DNA of 50,099 nucleotides, from assembly GCA_020721865.1 (NCBI GenBank), contig DYLW01000015.1, forward strand, positions 1 to 50,099, written 5' to 3'. Below are positions 28,228-38,441 of this stretch, piece by piece. The translations under genes were made by a program, and so were the position numbers. The notes under the pieces were generated by a model that saw only the letters and a program-made list of their open reading frames with translations, had not been told where the DNA came from and ran no database searches. Every line of letters begins with the position of its first letter. Within the stretch, counting starts at the first letter, position 1. The stretch comes from Leptospira biflexa (GTDB lineage: Bacteria; Spirochaetota; Leptospiria; Turneriellales; DYLW01).

Positions 28228-29046
28228 ATGATTAAAAAATTTAAGCCCACAACGCAAACCCTTCGATTCAAGACAACAGTAAAAAATGACCTGATCTCAA
28301 CGGAAAAGCCTTTCAAGGCCCTTACACAAGGGGAAAGCAATTCCTCCGGAAGGAATAACAAAGGACGGATAACTTCCAGAAGGAGAGGTGGCGGGCATAA
28401 GAAAAAATACCGCATCGTTGATTTCAAGCGTAATAAATTTAACATACCTGCGAAAGTTGAAAGCATCGAGTATGACCCAAACCGGACGGCGAATATTGCT
28501 CTTCTCTGTTATGCCGATGGAGAGAGACGATATATTATTGCCCCGGCGAATGTGAAAACCGGGGACACTCTAATATCTGCCCCCGTGCTTCCAGAGGTAA
28601 AAATCGGCAATGCTGCTGAAATAGGGAGCATTCCCATTGGTACGGATGTTCACAATATTGAAATGCAGATTGGTAAAGGTGGGGCCATTGCCCGTTCGGC
28701 TGGATCATTTGCAACAGTCTCCGGGCGTGATGATGCCTATACTATTATAAAATTACCATCAGGTGAGACTAGGAAAATCCACAACCGGTGTATGGCTACT
28801 GTGGGAATGGTGGGCAATCAGGAAAGAGAGCTTTTATCCCTTGGCAAAGCAGGTAGGAACCGTTGGCTGGGCAGACGTCCCAAAGTACGTGGTGTTGCCA
28901 TGAACCCTGTGGATCACCCATTGGGCGGTGGTGAGGGAAGAACTTCCGGAGGACGTCATCCGGTTTCTCCATGGGGTCAATTGGCAAAAGGTAAAAAAAC
29001 CAGAAATAAAAGAAAAGTTTCTGAAAGATTTATCATCAGCCGTTAG
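28228..29046 (+). CDS. rplB: 50S ribosomal protein L2
   Basis: 272 residues, standard. KKFKPTT at the N-terminus, [18 protein letters not shown], and the C-terminal [18 protein letters not shown] segment near the peptidyl transferase centre are intact. The ATG at 28228 is preferred to a TTG at 28222 that overlaps the rplW stop; GAGGGAG lies upstream. Confidence 0.97.
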   Translation: MIKKFKPTTQTLRFKTTVKNDLISTEKPFKALTQGESNSSGRNNKGRITSRRRGGGHKKKYRIVDFKRNKFNIPAKVESIEYDPNRTANIALLCYADGERRYIIAPANVKTGDTLISAPVLPEVKIGNAAEIGSIPIGTDVHNIEMQIGKGGAIARSAGSFATVSGRDDAYTIIKLPSGETRKIHNRCMATVGMVGNQERELLSLGKAGRNRWLGRRPKVRGVAMNPVDHPLGGGEGRTSGGRHPVSPWGQLAKGKKTRNKRKVSERFIISR

Positions 29047-29083
29047 GGAATTATTTAAGACAACACTTATTAAGGAATAGAAG

Positions 29084-29362
29084 ATGGGAAGATCAATAAA
29101 AAAAGGACCTTTTATAGACGGGCATTTATTTAAGAAAGTGGAAAAAGCCAAGGTAGCTAATGATAAAAAGCCAATAAAAACCTGGTCCAGAAGATCCACC
29201 ATATTTCCGGAAATGGTTGGGCTGAATGTTTTAGTTCACAATGGAAAAAACTTTATCCCGGTATTTGTAACGGAAAATATTGTTGGACATAAGTTAGGCG
29301 AATTTGCCCCCACAAGAACTTACAGAGGGCATACCAGTCTTGATAAAAAAACAAAAAAATAG
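29084..29362 (+). CDS. rpsS: 30S ribosomal protein S19
   Basis: 92 residues. [13 protein letters not shown] opens the protein; the [14 protein letters not shown] and [16 protein letters not shown] segments are typical. S19 forms a head complex with S13 and contacts tRNA. A gap of 37 bases from rplB contains no evident signal other than GGAATAGAAG before the ATG. Confidence 0.97.
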   Translation: MGRSIKKGPFIDGHLFKKVEKAKVANDKKPIKTWSRRSTIFPEMVGLNVLVHNGKNFIPVFVTENIVGHKLGEFAPTRTYRGHTSLDKKTKK

Positions 29363-29370
29363 GATATTTT

Positions 29371-29706
29371 ATGGAAGCAAAATCATCATTAGGCCAGATA
29401 CGGATTTCACCCAGAAAAATGAGACTTGTCGCGGATGTCATTCGTGGCTATGAATTTGTGGAAGCAGTGGACATGTTAAAGAACGTCCCCAAAAATTCCT
29501 CCACCGTTATATTAAAGGCTTTAAAAAGTGCTGCCGCAAATGCTAAAATCATCAACCCGGACATCGAGGAAGGCGATTTATATGTTAAAAAAATATTTGT
29601 GGACCAAGGCCCATTGTGGAAGCGTTTCAGGGCAAGAGCACGGGGGCGGGCGGATCAAGTTAAAAGAAGAACCAGCCAGCTTACGATTGTATTAGCAGAT
29701 GATTAA
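29371..29706 (+). CDS. rplV: 50S ribosomal protein L22
   Basis: 111 residues. [15 protein letters not shown] near the start, and a hairpin near residues 80-95 with [20 protein letters not shown] that reaches into the exit tunnel, where macrolide resistance changes arise in other bacteria. Only 8 bases separate it from rpsS. Confidence 0.97.
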   Translation: MEAKSSLGQIRISPRKMRLVADVIRGYEFVEAVDMLKNVPKNSSTVILKALKSAAANAKIINPDIEEGDLYVKKIFVDQGPLWKRFRARARGRADQVKRRTSQLTIVLADD

Positions 29707-29723
29707 TTAAAAAGGAAAAATTT

Positions 29724-30401
29724 ATGGGACAAAAAGTAAATCCTATTGGATTAAGACTGAAAATCAACAGAACGTGGGATTCTGTATGGTACGCTAAAAA
29801 AGAGAATTATGCAAAGATACTCCACGAAGATTTTCATATTAGAAAAATTGTGGCACAGAAATATCCCAAATCGGGTGTTGTAAAGACCACAATAGAGAGA
29901 TTCCCTGAAAAAATACATATTAAACTCCACTGCACAAAACCAGGTTTGGTTATTGGGCAAAGGGGAAAAAACATTGAGGACTTGAAAGGTAAAATATCCA
30001 AAATTGTCAATAAACCCATAGATGTAAAGATAATCGAGGTCCAGAAAGCGGATGGTTCTGCCCAGGCATTGGCCGAATCTATTGCCATCCAATTGGAAGA
30101 GCGTATGCCTTTCCGTAGGGCCATGAAGTCTTCTCTCCGCAATGCAATACGTTCCGGTGCAAAGGGAATTCGTATCATGGTGAGCGGGCGTTTGAATGGG
30201 GCAGATATGGCGAGGAGAGAGCAGTACCTTGAAGGGAGAGTACCTCTGCATACGTTAAGAGCCCTCATCGACTTTGGATTTTCGGAAGCGGATACTACTT
30301 TCGGTAAGATTGGGGTTAAGGTTTGGGTGTATAATGGGGACTATCTTGAAGTCAAAGACAGCGACGAAGATAAATACTCGGTGAAGAGAAGAGAGGCATA
30401 A
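29724..30401 (+). CDS. rpsC: 30S ribosomal protein S3
   Basis: 225 residues. [12 protein letters not shown] start, a KH domain with [14 protein letters not shown], and the C-terminal domain with [27 protein letters not shown]. It lies at the mRNA entry site. AAAAAGGAAA precedes the ATG. Length and motifs are ordinary. Confidence 0.97.
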   Translation: MGQKVNPIGLRLKINRTWDSVWYAKKENYAKILHEDFHIRKIVAQKYPKSGVVKTTIERFPEKIHIKLHCTKPGLVIGQRGKNIEDLKGKISKIVNKPIDVKIIEVQKADGSAQALAESIAIQLEERMPFRRAMKSSLRNAIRSGAKGIRIMVSGRLNGADMARREQYLEGRVPLHTLRALIDFGFSEADTTFGKIGVKVWVYNGDYLEVKDSDEDKYSVKRREA

Positions 30402-30404
30402 TAT

Positions 30405-30812
30405 ATGTTAACCCCCAAAAAGTTGAAGTGGAGAAAACCCCATACAGGGCATATGAGAGGAAATTCAAAGGGTGGCAATGAGGTTTCCTTTGGAGAAATT
30501 GGTTTAAAAGCAGTATCGTCGGATCGACTGAGCTCCCGCCAGATTGAGGCAGCCCGTATTGCCATCAACCGCTATGTGAAAAGGGGAGCCAAGGTCTGGA
30601 TACGTATTTTCCCGGATCATCCTGTGACCAGAAAACCAGCGGAAACTCGGATGGGAAAAGGTAAGGGTGGGGTAGAATTTTATGAGGCCATTGTAAAAAA
30701 AGGAAAGATGATTTTTGAAATTAGCGGTGTTTCAGAGGAATTGATGACCACAGCACTGACAAGAGCGGCTTCCAAACTTCCCATCAAGACCAAGATAGTA
30801 AAACGATTATAA
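30405..30812 (+). CDS. rplP: 50S ribosomal protein L16
   Basis: 135 residues. [14 protein letters not shown] N-terminus (here [16 protein letters not shown]), [24 protein letters not shown] in the core. It contacts the aminoacyl-tRNA. It starts 3 bases after rpsC. The 41 bases before rpmC are the second-largest gap in the array and contain only a GGAGCG ribosome binding site. Confidence 0.97.
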   Translation: MLTPKKLKWRKPHTGHMRGNSKGGNEVSFGEIGLKAVSSDRLSSRQIEAARIAINRYVKRGAKVWIRIFPDHPVTRKPAETRMGKGKGGVEFYEAIVKKGKMIFEISGVSEELMTTALTRAASKLPIKTKIVKRL

Positions 30813-30853
30813 ATTGACGGTATGACTCAAATATTTTTCTTGGAGCGATAAGT

Positions 30854-31084
30854 ATGGCAAAAAAAGATAAAAAAGGTAAAAGTATTTCACTGAATCTCAT
30901 GAATGAAAGTGAACTTATGAAATTGTATAATGAGAGTAAAAAAGAGCTTCAGGAAATACGTTTTTCCATAGCAACGTCCAGTTATAATAACGTCTCCAGG
31001 GTGAAACATTTGAAAAAAAATATTGCCCGCATACTAACAGTACAAAACGAAAGAAAGTATGGTATTAACCAGGAATCCAAATAA
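30854..31084 (+). CDS. rpmC: 50S ribosomal protein L29
   Basis: 76 residues, slightly longer than usual because of a Lys-rich N-terminal lead of about 12 residues before the NLMNESELMKLYNESKKEL helix. The second helix with VKHLKKNIARILTVQNER is typical. GGAGCG lies upstream of the ATG. It sits beside the exit tunnel. Confidence 0.93.
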   Translation: MAKKDKKGKSISLNLMNESELMKLYNESKKELQEIRFSIATSSYNNVSRVKHLKKNIARILTVQNERKYGINQESK

Positions 31085-31093
31085 GGGGAACGT

Positions 31094-31336
31094 ATGGATA
31101 ATCAAAAAAAGGCATTAAGGGGCATCGTTGTTTCTGATAAAATGGAAAAAGGCATAGTGGTCTCCATTGAGTACAAAATTAAACATCCCCAGTTTAAAAA
31201 ATTTATAAAACAGTCAAAAAAAGTTATGGCTCACGACCCGGAAAATAAAGCAAAAACTGGTAATCTGGTGGACATAATTCCATCCAAGCCAATATCCCGT
31301 AAGAAGAGATATACGCTTTTACAGGTTGTGGATTAA
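31094..31336 (+). CDS. rpsQ: 30S ribosomal protein S17
   Basis: 80 residues, an OB-fold RNA-binding protein. ALRGIVVSDKMEKGIVVSIE, the HPQFKKFIKQSKKVMAHD loop and DIIPSKPISRKKRYTLLQ are characteristic. AGGGGAA precedes the ATG. Nothing odd. Confidence 0.96.
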   Translation: MDNQKKALRGIVVSDKMEKGIVVSIEYKIKHPQFKKFIKQSKKVMAHDPENKAKTGNLVDIIPSKPISRKKRYTLLQVVD

Positions 31337-31348
31337 TCGGAGGTTATT

Positions 31349-31741
31349 ATGCTGCAAATGCAATCAAATATGAAAGTGGCCGATAATTCCGGTGCAAAAA
31401 AAGTGCAGATTATCAAGGTTGTTGGTGGATCCAAAAGACGTTATGCGACTATTGGCGATGTAGTTGTGTGTGCGGTTAAAACTGCTACCCCAGCTTATGG
31501 ATTAAAAGATGGTGCCGGTAAAAAAGATCATAAAAAATCAGTTGTTAAAGCTGTGATATTGCGAACAACCAAGGAAATCCGCAGAAGTGATGGGTCTTAT
31601 ATCCGGTTTGATGAGAATGCATGTGCGATTGTGGATAGTCAGGGAAATCCAAAAGGTACAAGAATTTTTGGACCAGTGGCAAGGGAATTAAGAGAGAAGA
31701 AATTTATGAAAATTATTTCCCTTGCGCCGGAAGTATTATAA
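31349..31741 (+). CDS. rplN: 50S ribosomal protein L14, with short internal insert
   Basis: 130 residues against the usual 122. [17 protein letters not shown] is the family start; [25 protein letters not shown] and the [13 protein letters not shown] end are intact. The extra residues lie near positions 50-62, where [16 protein letters not shown] replaces the shorter family loop, giving an extra basic loop. L14 lies at the subunit interface. Confidence 0.96.
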   Translation: MLQMQSNMKVADNSGAKKVQIIKVVGGSKRRYATIGDVVVCAVKTATPAYGLKDGAGKKDHKKSVVKAVILRTTKEIRRSDGSYIRFDENACAIVDSQGNPKGTRIFGPVARELREKKFMKIISLAPEVL

Positions 31742-31758
31742 CCCAGCAGGGAGCTTAT

Positions 31759-32091
31759 ATGGAAAAGACTAAAATAAAAACCCGATTAAAAGTAGATGAT
31801 GAAGTTGTTGTCATTTCCGGAAAAAACAGAAAAGCCAGGGGTAAGATCCTTGCTCTGGACAAGGAAAAGGGCAGAGTTGTTGTACAGGGAGTTAATTTAA
31901 AGAAAAGATTTTCCCGTCCAACCCAGGAAAACCCAAAGGGTGGAAGGGTGGAAATAGAAGCCCCCATTCATATTTCCAACGTAATGTATTTTGATGCCAA
32001 AGCAAAAAAGGGTACCCGTCTAAAGATTGGACAGGATAAAAATGGGAAACGGGTCAGGTTATCCGTTACATCCGGAAAGGAAATTGACTAA
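31759..32091 (+). CDS. rplX: 50S ribosomal protein L24
   Basis: 110 residues with a KOW motif near the N-terminus ([19 protein letters not shown]). [27 protein letters not shown] matches the family. An assembly initiator on 23S rRNA. Its stop shares one base with the rplE ATG, so the two are translationally coupled. Confidence 0.96.
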   Translation: MEKTKIKTRLKVDDEVVVISGKNRKARGKILALDKEKGRVVVQGVNLKKRFSRPTQENPKGGRVEIEAPIHISNVMYFDAKAKKGTRLKIGQDKNGKRVRLSVTSGKEID

Positions 32092-32663
32092 TGGCTAATA
32101 ATGCGGTGAAAGTAAAATATGCAAGACTCCAGGAGCAGTATAACAACCAGATTCGTCAGGAGTTAAAGGAAGAGTTATCATTAAAGTCTGTCATGCAAGC
32201 TCCCAAAATTGAAAAAATTGTTTTGAACTGCGGGGTGGGGGAAGCTACCAAGAATCCAAAGTTGATAGATGGGGTTGTGGATGAATTCAGGTTGATCACT
32301 GGCCAAGCACCGGTAAAAACGTTGTCCAGAAAAGCCATCGCCGGCTTTAAATTAAGGGAGAATCTTGTCATTGGTGTAAAGGTTACATTGCGATCTAAGA
32401 TAATGTATGAATTTCTGGACAGATTAATCAATATTGCATTGCCCAGGGTACGGGATTTTCAAGGTTTGTCCCCCAAATCCTTTGATAAATTTGGCAATTA
32501 TAGTTTTGGTATAAAAGAGCAAATCATTTTTCCGGAAATAACTTTTGATAAAGTTGATAGAATTCATGGACTTGACGTGATCATCAATATTAAGTCACAA
32601 AATCCCGAGCATTCCAAGGTTTTGCTGGAAAAATTCAATTTTCCATTTAAGAAGGTCAGGTAA
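32091..32663 (+). CDS. rplE: 50S ribosomal protein L5
   Basis: 190 residues. [26 protein letters not shown] and the [22 protein letters not shown] segment (near residues 118-138) are diagnostic. It binds 5S rRNA and contacts the P-site tRNA. The N-terminal lead is about ten residues longer than in many relatives. Overlaps rplX by one base. Confidence 0.96.
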   Translation: MANNAVKVKYARLQEQYNNQIRQELKEELSLKSVMQAPKIEKIVLNCGVGEATKNPKLIDGVVDEFRLITGQAPVKTLSRKAIAGFKLRENLVIGVKVTLRSKIMYEFLDRLINIALPRVRDFQGLSPKSFDKFGNYSFGIKEQIIFPEITFDKVDRIHGLDVIINIKSQNPEHSKVLLEKFNFPFKKVR

Positions 32664-32667
32664 TATT

Positions 32668-32853
32668 ATGGCAAAGAAATCAATGCTGGTGAAGCAAAGT
32701 CGGACACAAAAATTTAAAGTCCGAGAATACAACCGTTGTCCTTTATGTGGAAGGGCTCATGGTTATATGAGAAGGTTTGATATGTGCAGGATATGTTTCC
32801 GGGAAAAAGCATCCATGGGTTTAATTCCGGGAGTTACTAAATCTTCCTGGTAG
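32668..32853 (+). CDS. rpsN: 30S ribosomal protein S14, zinc-binding type
   Basis: 61 residues, the short zinc-binding form. Two Cys pairs (CPLCGR and CRICFR) would hold one zinc. [20 protein letters not shown] is typical. No zinc-free long form is present here; cells with both forms switch between them under zinc limitation. It follows rplE by 4 bases. Confidence 0.96.
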   Translation: MAKKSMLVKQSRTQKFKVREYNRCPLCGRAHGYMRRFDMCRICFREKASMGLIPGVTKSSW

Positions 32854-32874
32854 TTATGGAAAAATGAGGAAATT

Positions 32875-33270
32875 ATGAGTATATCAGATCCAATAGCAGA
32901 CGCTTTAACAAGAATTAAAAATGCCCAGATGGCAGGGCATGAGAGTGTGGCTGTAAGCACGAACAGAACAATCAGTTCCATATTGGAAATCCTGAAGAAT
33001 GAAGGATTCATCGGTTTGGTTACCAACCTCAAGGAAGGAAGTAAGAATATGGTAAAGGTGGAGCTTAAATACTATAATAAAGAACCTGTGATCCGGGGTA
33101 TCAACAAGATTTCCAAACCTGGAAAACGGATATACATACAATGGAAGGACATTCATCCAACGTTGAATAACATCGGTCTAAGTATAATCAGTACCCCCCG
33201 GGGAGTTATGTCCGGGAAAGACGCCAAATATAATCATGTTGGCGGTGAATATATCTGCAGGATCTGGTAA
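32875..33270 (+). CDS. rpsH: 30S ribosomal protein S8
   Basis: 131 residues. DPIADALTRIKNAQ starts the protein; GLSIISTPRGVMSGKDA and GGEYICRIW end it as expected. S8 binds the central domain of 16S rRNA and in Escherichia coli represses the spc operon. The stop and the rplF ATG share a base (TAATG). Confidence 0.97.
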   Translation: MSISDPIADALTRIKNAQMAGHESVAVSTNRTISSILEILKNEGFIGLVTNLKEGSKNMVKVELKYYNKEPVIRGINKISKPGKRIYIQWKDIHPTLNNIGLSIISTPRGVMSGKDAKYNHVGGEYICRIW

Positions 33271-33815
33271 TGTCAAGAATTGGAAATAAAGCAATCACAA
33301 TTCCATCCGGGGTGGATGTAAATCAGTCCGGACAGGAAGTCACTGTCAAGGGAAAAAATGGCGAATTGAAGGCACCGCTTTTCCAAGGGCTCACCTTGGA
33401 AATTAACAAAGAGCAGAAGATCCTGAGAGTCAGCCGGAATTCGGAAGACAAGGAAATTCGCCAGAAACATGGATTGGTACGTTCCCTTATAAATAATGCA
33501 GTGCTGGGCGTTTCTTCTGGTTTTACCAAAATTCTTCTACTTGAAGGTGTTGGTTACAAGGCTGCCATGAAGGGTAATGTACTTAACCTGAGTTTGGGAT
33601 TCAGCCATGATATAAATTATAATCACCCAGACGGAGTGAAAATAGAGGTTTTGGACCCTACCAGGATTAAGATCAGCGGGATTGATAAGCAAAAAGTGGG
33701 ACAAGTGGCTGCGGATATCCGGGAGTTCCGGAAGCCGGAACCATATAAAGGAAAAGGTATCCGCTACGAGACCGAGAAAGTCAGAAGAAAGGCCGGGAAA
33801 GCGGGCAAAAAATAA
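33270..33815 (+). CDS. rplF: 50S ribosomal protein L6
   Basis: 181 residues, two repeats of the L6 fold. MSRIGNKAITIPSGV start, GVGYKAAMKGNVLNLSLGFSH in the middle, and the C-terminal FRKPEPYKGKGIRYE signature. It lies near the factor-binding site. Coupled to rpsH by a one-base overlap. Confidence 0.97.
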   Translation: MSRIGNKAITIPSGVDVNQSGQEVTVKGKNGELKAPLFQGLTLEINKEQKILRVSRNSEDKEIRQKHGLVRSLINNAVLGVSSGFTKILLLEGVGYKAAMKGNVLNLSLGFSHDINYNHPDGVKIEVLDPTRIKISGIDKQKVGQVAADIREFRKPEPYKGKGIRYETEKVRRKAGKAGKK

Positions 33816-33827
33816 TTAAAAGGTGTT

Positions 33828-34199
33828 ATGATGGAATTATCAGAAAATAAAATAAAAAGAAAAGCAAGAATCAGAAAAATTCTGCTTTCAAAGAATAAAT
33901 CAAAAAGAAACCGGATTATTTTCCACATTTCCAATCGCCACGTTTATGCTCAGTTGCTGGAAGTGAGCACAGGCAATACCTTGGTTACTGTTTCCTCCGC
34001 TTCCAAAGGAATGAAAGATTTTCCGGGAGCCAACAAATCCACGTCTGAGAAATTGGCGGAAGTTTTTGCTGACCAGGTTATGCAAAAAGATGCCGCTGGT
34101 ATGGCTAATGGATATATATTTGACCGTGGAGGCAAACCTTTTCACGGTGTTGTAAAAGTCTTCGCGGATAAACTCAGAGAGAAGGGGCTGAAGCTTTAG
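33828..34199 (+). CDS. rplR: 50S ribosomal protein L18
   Basis: 123 residues. A basic N-terminus, FHISNRHVYAQLLE, and the closing YIFDRGGKPFHGVVKVFADKLRE are typical. It binds 5S rRNA with L5. Two adjacent ATG codons at 33828 and 33831 could start; AAAAGGTG precedes them. Confidence 0.96.
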   Translation: MMELSENKIKRKARIRKILLSKNKSKRNRIIFHISNRHVYAQLLEVSTGNTLVTVSSASKGMKDFPGANKSTSEKLAEVFADQVMQKDAAGMANGYIFDRGGKPFHGVVKVFADKLREKGLKL

Positions 34200-34208
34200 G
34201 GAAATATT

Positions 34209-34877
34209 ATGAACGATAAAATATCCAGCCGTAAGAGCAAAAAGAGAACCAAACAAAAAGACATGGGTAAACGTAACGTTGTTGTTATCAATAACAACGA
34301 GATTGAATTAACTGAGAGGGTAATAAAAATGTCCCGCGTTGCCAAAGTGGTAAAAGGCGGTAGAAGATTCTCCTTCAGTGCCCTAACTGCGGTTGGGGAT
34401 GGTCAATCCTACGTTGGGTTGGGTTTTGGAAAAGCAAAGGAAGTTCCGGAAGCGATCCGTAAATCCATAGAAAACGCCAAGAAAAATCTATTCAAAGTAA
34501 GCAAAAGCGGTCTCACCGTTCCACACCCTGTTGTTGGGAAATTCAAGTCTGCCCGCGTTCTTTTAAAACCAGGAGCTCCGGGTACGGGAATTATTGCCGG
34601 AGAAGCAGTTAGAGCTATAGTGGAATTAGGCGGGATTAAAGATATTTTAACAAAAGCCTTGGGAACCAGCAACCAATTGAACGTTTCCAAAGCGACCATT
34701 GACGCATTGAAGCAGCTTATGACCGTTCAGGAGGCAAAGGAACGGCGGGGAATTACACTTCCCGTGCTTTTTGGATCCTATGCAAAAATGAGACGAGATG
34801 AGAAGAGGAAAGAATTGGGTATACTCGTGGATCAACCTGCCAATGCCCATCAATCCGATGCGGGAATGGCGGAATAA
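34209..34877 (+). CDS. rpsE: 30S ribosomal protein S5, extended at both ends
   Basis: 222 residues against about 165 in Escherichia coli. The S5 core runs from [23 protein letters not shown] (near residue 43) through [26 protein letters not shown]. Extra material is a basic lead of about 35 residues and a C-terminal tail of about 25. The ATG has AGGGAAA upstream. An internal ATG at 34264 would shorten the lead, but no ribosome binding site supports it. S5 affects decoding accuracy. Confidence 0.95.
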   Translation: MNDKISSRKSKKRTKQKDMGKRNVVVINNNEIELTERVIKMSRVAKVVKGGRRFSFSALTAVGDGQSYVGLGFGKAKEVPEAIRKSIENAKKNLFKVSKSGLTVPHPVVGKFKSARVLLKPGAPGTGIIAGEAVRAIVELGGIKDILTKALGTSNQLNVSKATIDALKQLMTVQEAKERRGITLPVLFGSYAKMRRDEKRKELGILVDQPANAHQSDAGMAE

Positions 34878-34892
34878 ACAAGGGTTGTAAAT

Positions 34893-35078
34893 ATGAAAAA
34901 AGTAAAAGTTACCATGACCAGAAGCATGATTGGGCAGACGGAAAGGCAGCGAGAAACGTTGCGGGGGTTGGGATTACGCAAAATTGGTCAATCCCGGGTG
35001 CATAACCTGACACCTCAAATTTCAGGAATGATAAATAAGATTGGATTTCTGGTCAAAGTGGAGGATTTTAATGAATAA
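34893..35078 (+). CDS. rpmD: 50S ribosomal protein L30
   Basis: 61 residues. [32 protein letters not shown] and a final [11 protein letters not shown] are typical. Many bacteria lack L30; it is present here. Its last bases overlap the rplO start. Confidence 0.95.
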   Translation: MKKVKVTMTRSMIGQTERQRETLRGLGLRKIGQSRVHNLTPQISGMINKIGFLVKVEDFNE

Positions 35079-35544
35079 CATATCTCCTAATCCCGGTGCA
35101 CAAAAGAAAAGAAAAAGAGTAGGTAGAGGGATTGGTTCCGGACTGGGTAAAACGGCCGGTCGTGGAAACAAAGGGCAAAGAAACCGGAGTGGCGGTGGTG
35201 TCCCAGCGTGGTTTGAAGGCGGGCAGACCCCGTTATACAGACGTTTACCAAAACGGGGTTTTACCAATATTTTCCAAAAAGAAGTGGAAATTATTAATTT
35301 TGGGGATTTAGCCGTCTATGCAGAGAAGAATAAATTTTCTGACGTAGCCATTACACTTGATTTATTGAAAGAATGGAATGCCGTCAGGGAGACAAAAAAT
35401 ATTAAACTTCTTGGAAATGTAGCAGACAACCAGAAGACTCTTCTTGGCAGGTTATCCGGAAAAAAATTAATGGTACACAGTATCAGTGCTTCTGCCAAAA
35501 AATTAGCGGAAGAGAATAAACTGGAAATTGAGTTAGTTCAATAA
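35071..35544 (+). CDS. rplO: 50S ribosomal protein L15
   Basis: 157 residues. [19 protein letters not shown] near residues 18-37 is diagnostic, followed by [13 protein letters not shown] start at the ATG at 35071, inside the end of rpmD, with GAGGA at 35061-35065. The longer frame from 35041 lies within rpmD. It precedes secY as in most bacteria. Confidence 0.96.
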   Translation: MNNISPNPGAQKKRKRVGRGIGSGLGKTAGRGNKGQRNRSGGGVPAWFEGGQTPLYRRLPKRGFTNIFQKEVEIINFGDLAVYAEKNKFSDVAITLDLLKEWNAVRETKNIKLLGNVADNQKTLLGRLSGKKLMVHSISASAKKLAEENKLEIELVQ

Positions 35545-35554
35545 AAGGAATAAA

Positions 35555-36925
35555 ATGGGAACTCTGTTAACAATTTTTACTATTCCGGACTTGCGAAAAA
35601 AAATTCTTTTTACCATAGGTATTTTGTTTGTATTTCGTATTGGAGCACACATTACGGTTCCCGGTGTGAACTACCAGATACTGAACGATTATTTCCAGTC
35701 CACGTACGGAGATGCTCCTGGTTTGACGGATTATATTGACTTGTTTGCTGGTGGTGCCTTTAAGCGTTTGTCTGTATTTGCACTGGGTATTATGCCCTAT
35801 ATTTCCGCTTCCATTATCATGCAGTTAATGATGGTAGTGATTCCTTCGTTACAGAAATTGCAAAAAGAAGGGGAGTTTGGAAGAAAAAAAATTAACCAGT
35901 ACACCCGCTATGGTACTGTTATCCTTTGTGCTATGCAATCTTATGGAATCACCGTTTATATTGATGCCATTAACAGGGAAATTTACAAAAATCAGCAGAT
36001 TTTCCTCGTGGCCGATGGTGGTGGTATTGGATTTATTCTCCTGACAATTTTAACCATTACAACGGGAACCATTCTTTTAATGTGGATGGGAGAGATTATT
36101 ACAGAGAAGGGAATTGGTAATGGAATCTCCCTTTTAATTTTTGCCGGTATTATAGCCGGTGCCCCTCCTGCGATATCCCAGTTCTGGGCGGATATCCAGA
36201 CAGAGCAGGTGGATATGATTCTGGCTCTTATACTGGTTATTGTTTTTGTGGTTATGATTGGCCTTTCCATTCTTTTGGCAGAAGGTACAAGGAAAATCCC
36301 ATTACAGTATGGAAAGAGGATTGTGGGAAGACGGTTAATGCAGGCATCCAGCCAGTCTCTGCCCATTAAAGTGAATGCTGCTAATGTCATGCCCATTATT
36401 TTCGCGTCTTCTTTGATGCTGTTTCCCACCCAGTTGGCAGGATATTTGAAAGGTGATTACAAAGTTTTTGCCGGAATAATACAATCGTGGTTGACCCCAG
36501 GAACCATCACATATATAATCATCTATGTCATCCTGATTATCTTTTTTGCGTATTTTTATACAGCCATCCAATATAATCCCAAAGACATTGCGGAATCCCT
36601 GAAAAAAAATGGTGGCTTTATACCCGGAGTACGTCCCGGAGTCCAGACAGAAGAAACCATTGAGCGTATTTTGAACCGCATCACATTATCCGGTGCTTTT
36701 TTTCTGGCATTCATTGCCATCGCCCCGGATGTTATCATCAAACTGTGGGACCTGCAAAAATATAGAAGTATGGCTTATATGTTTGGTGGTACATCTCTTC
36801 TGATTATCGTGGGCGTTGCACTGGATACACTGAAACAGATTGATTCACAGCTTACCATGAGGCGTTATGATGGGTTTATGGATAAATCCAAAAAGCAGTT
36901 GAAAACTGCAAAGATTATGAAATAA
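35555..36925 (+). CDS. secY: Protein translocase subunit SecY
   Basis: 456-residue membrane channel with ten helices. It starts with the usual amphipathic lead (IPDLRKKILFTIGILFVFRIG), the plug region follows, and the cytosolic C5 loop carries QSLPIKVNAANVMPIIFA. The gene for its partner SecE is not in the window. AAAAGGAA precedes the ATG; 10 bases after rplO. Confidence 0.97.
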   Translation: MGTLLTIFTIPDLRKKILFTIGILFVFRIGAHITVPGVNYQILNDYFQSTYGDAPGLTDYIDLFAGGAFKRLSVFALGIMPYISASIIMQLMMVVIPSLQKLQKEGEFGRKKINQYTRYGTVILCAMQSYGITVYIDAINREIYKNQQIFLVADGGGIGFILLTILTITTGTILLMWMGEIITEKGIGNGISLLIFAGIIAGAPPAISQFWADIQTEQVDMILALILVIVFVVMIGLSILLAEGTRKIPLQYGKRIVGRRLMQASSQSLPIKVNAANVMPIIFASSLMLFPTQLAGYLKGDYKVFAGIIQSWLTPGTITYIIIYVILIIFFAYFYTAIQYNPKDIAESLKKNGGFIPGVRPGVQTEETIERILNRITLSGAFFLAFIAIAPDVIIKLWDLQKYRSMAYMFGGTSLLIIVGVALDTLKQIDSQLTMRRYDGFMDKSKKQLKTAKIMK

Positions 36926-36932
36926 CGGGGCT

Positions 36933-37499
36933 ATGAAAATGAATATCATATTTTTGGGAGCACCTGGAGCGGGTAAAGGAACCCAGGCTCAAATTGTTGA
37001 AAAGAAATATAAAATTGTGCAGATATCCACTGGAGACATTTTAAGAAGTGCTGTTAAGGCTGGAACTCCACTGGGACTTGAAGCAAAAGGGTTCATGGAT
37101 AAAGGGGCATTGGTACCGGATGCAGTGGTTATTGGTTTAATTAAAGACAGGATTGCCATGGATGACTGCCGGAATGGTTTCATTCTGGATGGGTTTCCCC
37201 GTACCACAGACCAAGCTCTTGCATTGGATAAAATACTTGCCCAAAATTCCATGAGCATTGATCATGTTGTTAATATTGACGTTCCGCAAAATGAACTCGT
37301 ACAGCGTCTTTTAAAAAGAGCGGAAATAGAAGGTAGAAGTGATGATAATTTGGATTCCATCAAAAATCGTCTTGTTGTTTTTGAGGAAAAAACCAAGCCT
37401 TTGATTGATTATTATAAAAAAAATGGAAAACTGAGAAATATCAATGGACTGGGTTCTGTGGATGAAATTACCGGAGCGATTGAGCAAGTGATCAAGTAA
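36933..37499 (+). CDS. adk: Adenylate kinase, short-LID type
   Basis: 188 residues. P-loop GAPGAGKGTQAQ near residue 9; GFPRTTDQA and the DNLDSIKNRL segment are typical. It interconverts ATP, ADP and AMP. The LID is the short form: after LKRAEIEGRSDDN there is no room for the zinc-binding or long LID of about 215-residue enzymes. ATG at 36933 or 36939 are both possible. Confidence 0.96.
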   Translation: MKMNIIFLGAPGAGKGTQAQIVEKKYKIVQISTGDILRSAVKAGTPLGLEAKGFMDKGALVPDAVVIGLIKDRIAMDDCRNGFILDGFPRTTDQALALDKILAQNSMSIDHVVNIDVPQNELVQRLLKRAEIEGRSDDNLDSIKNRLVVFEEKTKPLIDYYKKNGKLRNINGLGSVDEITGAIEQVIK

Positions 37500-37500
37500 T

Positions 37501-38316
37501 ATGGCAATTAATATATACTCAGCTAAAGAATTGCCACTTTTTGAAGCCTCCGGAAAGGTCTCCTATGATACTCATATGTTGTTGAGGGATTACATAAAAC
37601 CCGGGGTTTCTACTTATGAATTAAACCAGATTGCTCAGGGATATATTGAAAAATCCGGAGGCAAGTGTGCTTTTCTGGGTTATCATGGCTTTCCCGGATG
37701 TTTGTGTACCAGTGTAAATGACCATGTGGTGCATGGAATTCCTTCCAGGGAGCAGGTATTGGCGGATGGGGACATCATCAGCATTGATTTGGGAGTTAAT
37801 TTAAAAGGTTATTTTTCGGATACTGCGTGGACGTGGCCGGTGGGAGCAATATCTCCGGAAGCCAAGCAGTTGATTGAGGTCACGCAAAAATCTTTGTTCA
37901 TTGGGATTAAGGAAGCGATTCCGGGGAACAAAATCGGAGCCATTGGGGAAGCGATACAGAAGTACGTGGAATCCAATGGTTATAGTGTGGTAAGGGCTCT
38001 GGTGGGGCATGGAGTGGGAAAAAATCTTCATGAAGATCCGCCCATACCAAATTATGGCAAACGAAAGGACGGCCCCAAAATTAAGGCAGGAATGATGGTT
38101 GCCATTGAACCTATGATTAATCAGGGTACGTATAAAGTTGTTACGGATAACAGGGACAAGTGGACGGTAAGAACATTGGATGGTAAGTTAAGTGCACATT
38201 TTGAGCATACAGTTGCTATTACTTCCGATGGTCCCATATTGATGACATTGCCCAAGGGAAGTGAGGTAAATGTTATGAAAATGCAGCATGCTACAATGAC
38301 AAAGGAAGGGAACTAA
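37501..38316 (+). CDS. map: Methionine aminopeptidase type I
   Basis: 271 residues. The metal ligands of the pita-bread fold are in order: Asp in ISIDLGV, Asp in GYFSDTAWT, His in [13 protein letters not shown], Glu in AIEPMI and Glu in HFEHTVAIT. It removes the N-terminal methionine. It begins one base after the adk stop. The last 20 residues extend slightly past the usual end. The gene expected next in many bacteria, infA, is missing. Confidence 0.96.
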   Translation: MAINIYSAKELPLFEASGKVSYDTHMLLRDYIKPGVSTYELNQIAQGYIEKSGGKCAFLGYHGFPGCLCTSVNDHVVHGIPSREQVLADGDIISIDLGVNLKGYFSDTAWTWPVGAISPEAKQLIEVTQKSLFIGIKEAIPGNKIGAIGEAIQKYVESNGYSVVRALVGHGVGKNLHEDPPIPNYGKRKDGPKIKAGMMVAIEPMINQGTYKVVTDNRDKWTVRTLDGKLSAHFEHTVAITSDGPILMTLPKGSEVNVMKMQHATMTKEGN

Positions 38317-38317
38317 C

Positions 38318-38434
38318 ATGAAAGTAAAAGCCAGTGTTAAGAAAGTATGTCCACATTGCAAGGTAATACGCAGAAACGGCAATGTGATGGTTATCTGCAA
38401 AGTAAACCCACGGCATAAACAAAGACAGAAATGA
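38318..38434 (+). CDS. rpmJ: 50S ribosomal protein L36, zinc-ribbon type
   Basis: 38 residues, too short for ordinary gene callers but clear. Cys11, Cys14, Cys27 and His33 form the zinc site. The sequence reads [15 protein letters not shown] at the start and ends in PRHKQRQ. It begins one base after the map stop and lies 7 bases before rpsM, in its canonical place. The zinc form matches that of S14 and S4 nearby. Confidence 0.96.
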   Translation: MKVKASVKKVCPHCKVIRRNGNVMVICKVNPRHKQRQK

Positions 38435-38441
38435 GGATAGT

